Source of the DNA: an uncultured Lachnospiraceae bacterium
Lineage (GTDB): Bacteria > Bacillota > Clostridia > Lachnospirales > Lachnospiraceae
Reading direction: 5' to 3'
Assembly: GCA_902783295.1 (NCBI GenBank)
Contig: CACZQT010000074.1
Coordinates: 1-7,706, forward strand
DNA: 7,706 nucleotides
Position 1 is the first letter of the stretch, and every line of letters starts with the position of its first letter. A program made the position numbers and the translations under genes. Below are positions 6,119 through 7,706 of this stretch, one piece after another. The notes below the pieces were generated by a model. That model was not told the DNA's origin, did no database searches, and was given only the letters and a program-made list of their open reading frames with translations.

Positions 6119-6223
6119 CATTCTTTATTCAGTATCCTGCATCCAGTACTCGGCATTCTGCATTATGCATCTGGTACTCTGCATTCTGCATTCTGCATTC
6201 AGTATCCTGCATTCAGCAATCTC
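6119..6223. repeat. Degenerate heptanucleotide tandem array, about 14-15 units (consensus CATTCTG/CATTCAG)
   Basis: From 6119 the sequence divides into successive 7-bp units with no phase slip: CATTCTT, TATTCAG, TATCCTG, CATCCAG, TACTCGG, CATTCTG, CATTATG, CATCTGG, TACTCTG, CATTCTG, CATTCTG, CATTCAG, TATCCTG, CATTCAG and a decayed CAATCTC. Units alternate C/T at position 1 and CTG/CAG at the end. It lies between the likely azlC promoter and the azlC start, hence probably in the mRNA leader. Such arrays recall the short tandemly repeated repetitive sequences of bacterial intergenic regions, which grow and shrink by slippage. Its function is unknown. The array contains no forward stop codon in any frame. 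Confidence 0.9.
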
Positions 6224-6270
6224 CGGAAAACGGCAGACCCGCCGGATTCTCCGGTATGGAAAGGTCAGAT

Positions 6271-6966
6271 ATGAAGCAAAAAACAGCCAGGCTGGCATTT
6301 CTGAAAACCATTCCCGTTATGGCGGGATACATTGTCCTCGGCATCGGGTTCGGAATTCTGCTTCGCAATGCCGGCTACGGAATACTGTGGGCTTTTGCCA
6401 TGAGTCTTCTGATCTACGCAGGTTCCATGCAGTATGTCGGCGTGGGACTGCTCGCCGGAGGGGCTTCCGTCATAACAACCATCCTCACCACTATTATGGT
6501 AAACGCCCGCCATCTTTTTTACAGTATTTCCATGGTCGGACGCTACAAGGACTCCGGCCGGTACAAGCCGTATCTTGTCTTCGCGCTGACAGATGAAACC
6601 TATTCTCTTCTTTGCAGTGATGACATGACGGAAGAGGTGGATGTCAATCTTTACCGCTTTCTGGTGTCGGTGTTCAATCAAAGCTACTGGGTATCCGGAA
6701 GTATTATCGGCAGTCTTCTGGGCTCTGTCCTTCCTTTTTCAACAGAAGGCATTGATTTCAGCATGACAGCCCTGTTCATGGCAGCCTTCACCGAGCAGTG
6801 GATTACATCAAAGGACCACATTCCGGCCGTCACCGGGCTGATAGCCACACTTCTATGTCTCCTGCTCTTCGGGCCGGACCGCTTCCTGATTCCCGCCATG
6901 CTGCTGATCACTGCAGTCCTGTCATTTTTCAGGAAACGCATTGAAACAGAGGAGGTGAAAGAATGA
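6271..6966 (+). CDS. azlC: AzlC family branched-chain amino-acid exporter, large subunit
   Basis: This integral membrane protein works with AzlD to export branched-chain amino acids (BrnFE/AzlCD family; azlC overexpression in Bacillus gives 4-azaleucine resistance). The product is 231 residues. Family motifs are SLLIYAGSMQYVGVGLLAGG (45-64), VNARHLFYS (77-85) and FALTDETYSLL (104-114). Hydrophobic stretches lie near 11-31, 37-64, 66-78, 140-155, 160-175 and 185-218. The start at 6271 was chosen because GGAAAGG (6258-6264) lies 6 nt upstream and the product then begins MKQKTARLAF. The frame is open upstream to an ATG at 6082, but that would add 63 residues translated from the heptanucleotide array; an ATG at 6256 has no ribosome site. 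The gene ends in ATGA shared with azlD. Confidence 0.93.
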   Translation: MKQKTARLAFLKTIPVMAGYIVLGIGFGILLRNAGYGILWAFAMSLLIYAGSMQYVGVGLLAGGASVITTILTTIMVNARHLFYSISMVGRYKDSGRYKPYLVFALTDETYSLLCSDDMTEEVDVNLYRFLVSVFNQSYWVSGSIIGSLLGSVLPFSTEGIDFSMTALFMAAFTEQWITSKDHIPAVTGLIATLLCLLLFGPDRFLIPAMLLITAVLSFFRKRIETEEVKE

Positions 6967-7289
6967 GCCCGTCATCCATCCACGCTGCCATCCTCGTGGC
7001 GGCCATGTCCATCGGCACTGTTCTTCTTCGCGCCTATCCCTTCGTGATTTTCAGGAAAAACGTCCCGCCCTATATCCAATATCTGGGGAAGGTGCTTCCT
7101 CCGGCGATTATCGGAATGCTGGTAATCTACTGCCTGCGGAACACCTCCGTACTTTCCGCTCCTTTTGCACTTCCGGAGCTGATCGCGGCTGTGATCATCA
7201 TAGTTCTGCAGGCATGGAAGCGCAATTCACTGCTGAGTATTCTCTCGGGGACTGCGGTATATATGCTGCTTATACAGATTGTTTTTTAG
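6963..7289 (+). CDS. azlD: AzlD family branched-chain amino-acid exporter, small subunit
   Basis: This is a 108-residue membrane protein, the usual AzlD size, and the obligate partner of AzlC. It has about four hydrophobic segments (about 7-24, 46-62, 68-85 and 91-108). The family pattern is visible in LLRAYPFVIFRK (21-32) followed by YIQYLGKVLPPAIIGMLVIYCL (37-58). The ATG overlaps the azlC stop codon (ATGA, 6963-6966), and GGAGG at 6951-6955 lies 7 nt upstream inside azlC, so the two subunits are made in coupled fashion. The protein ends with the usual hydrophobic tail (LLIQIVF). Confidence 0.93.
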   Translation: MSPSSIHAAILVAAMSIGTVLLRAYPFVIFRKNVPPYIQYLGKVLPPAIIGMLVIYCLRNTSVLSAPFALPELIAAVIIIVLQAWKRNSLLSILSGTAVYMLLIQIVF

Positions 7290-7306
7290 CTATTGTCATA
7301 CAATAG
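7290..7306. other. Perfect 7-bp inverted repeat directly after azlD
   Basis: CTATTGT (7290-7296) and ACAATAG (7300-7306) are exact reverse complements around a CAT loop, starting one base after the azlD stop codon. No T-run follows on either strand, so it is not a standard terminator. It could stabilise the 3' end of azlCD mRNA or mark the junction where the downstream PAP2 remnant was joined. Confidence 0.5.
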
Positions 7307-7706
7307 AGGGGACACGGACTCCCTGCGAAAGAAGGTTTGAACCGGGATGCACGCATCCTTCCCTACGGCGACTCCATGACAACCGCTACCGGTTATTCCT
7401 TTCCCAGCGGCCATACCATGAACGCAGCCACCGCTTTTGGCGGCGGAGCGGTCCGTAATGATTTACCGGGTTCCCTCCGCATTGTACCGGGAATTACCGT
7501 CGTACTTGTTGGCTTCAGCCGAAATTTCCTGGGCGTGCATACGCCGCAGGATGTGCTGGTCGGCGCCGGAGCCGGGCTGCTGGATCCCAGGCCGTGCAGG
7601 AACCATTGTAACCAGTTTTCTCCAGGTATTCTACATTGCCTTCCTTTTCCCCTGGATTTTCAAACGCCTCGAAAAAGAAGCACTGCCTGCAGCTTCCGCC
7701 GGAACT
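7307..7706 (+). pseudogene. Decayed PAP2-superfamily phosphatase, 5'-truncated and frameshifted; continues past the window
   Basis: From 7307 one frame reads, after a TAG stop, into ARILPYGD and TATGYSFPSGHTMNAATAFGG (the PSGH motif). It then gives GFSRNFLGVHTPQDVLVGAGAGLL (the SR-x5-H-x3-D motif), up to about 7582. These are two of the three PAP2 phosphatase motifs. The first motif (K-x6-RP) and all upstream membrane segments are absent, and no start codon has a ribosome site. After GAGAGLL this frame turns to non-family sequence. The frame one base on (7581-7706) gives TIVTSFLQVFYIAFLFPWIFKRLEKEA, a hydrophobic helix with a basic tail, as expected for the C-terminus of such a protein. This indicates a frameshift, probably with an internal deletion. 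An intact gene would be a membrane phosphatase acting on lipid phosphates such as undecaprenyl pyrophosphate or phosphatidate. The frame is open to the window edge. Confidence 0.75.

Larger units (their letters stand above)
5906..6270. other. Divergent intergenic region between pcp and azlC with no gene
   Basis: This 365-bp stretch has no credible gene. In order it holds the pcp leader and candidate promoter (5906-5964), a short plain stretch, the bulged palindrome (6003-6043), the 11-bp tandem duplication (6040-6061), an AT-rich block with the CodY-like site (6062-6118), the heptanucleotide array (6119-6223) and the azlC ribosome site (6258-6264). Frames open through the array reflect the absence of stops in the repeat unit. 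The first half also reads open in the pcp frame back to 5992, but without family similarity. Confidence 0.8.

Noticed and set aside
6119..6223. CRISPR array
   Set aside because: The units are 7 bp and contiguous, with no spacers and no 20-40 bp repeats; no cas genes are present.
6082..6270. A 63-residue N-terminal extension of AzlC
   Set aside because: It is translated from the heptanucleotide array, resembles no AzlC N-terminus and has no ribosome site; the ATG at 6271 has both.

Overview
The window reads as a Firmicutes chromosome of about 50% GC: strong GGAGG-type ribosome sites, tightly packed operons, and peptide and amino-acid transport genes. The oligopeptide-binding protein has a plain Sec signal peptide with no lipobox cysteine. 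That is unusual for a single-membrane Gram-positive and fits a double-membraned Negativicute (for example an Acidaminococcus-like gut fermenter) at least as well as a Lachnospiraceae-type clostridium. The genus cannot be settled from the sequence alone.

Layout. Positions 1-2885, minus strand: an oligopeptide ABC transporter operon. A consensus promoter at 2857-2885 is followed by a leader of about 130 nt, the binding protein OppA, a strong terminator-like hairpin, the permease OppB, and the first eight codons of the next gene (probably OppC) running off the left edge. Positions 2964-5905, minus strand: a compact four-gene operon of pyroglutamyl peptidase I, a small cupin, a DUF1349 protein and a winged-helix protein of the YcaQ/AlkX DNA glycosylase family. 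Gaps are 22 nt, an 8-nt overlap, and a short gap before the glycosylase gene. Positions 5906-6270: a divergent intergenic region with no gene but dense structure. It holds a candidate pcp promoter, a large bulged palindrome, an 11-bp tandem duplication, a CodY-box-like sequence and a degenerate heptanucleotide tandem array. Positions 6271-7289, plus strand: azlC and azlD, an overlapping pair for branched-chain amino-acid export. Positions 7290-7706: a small perfect hairpin, then a decayed PAP2 phosphatase remnant that lacks its front and changes frame.

The common thread is peptide and amino-acid economy: Opp imports peptides, Pcp removes N-terminal pyroglutamate, and AzlCD exports branched-chain amino acids, possibly under CodY. 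I see no clearly new multi-gene system. The most unusual elements are non-coding, in the pcp-azlC intergenic region, especially the heptanucleotide array in the azlC leader.
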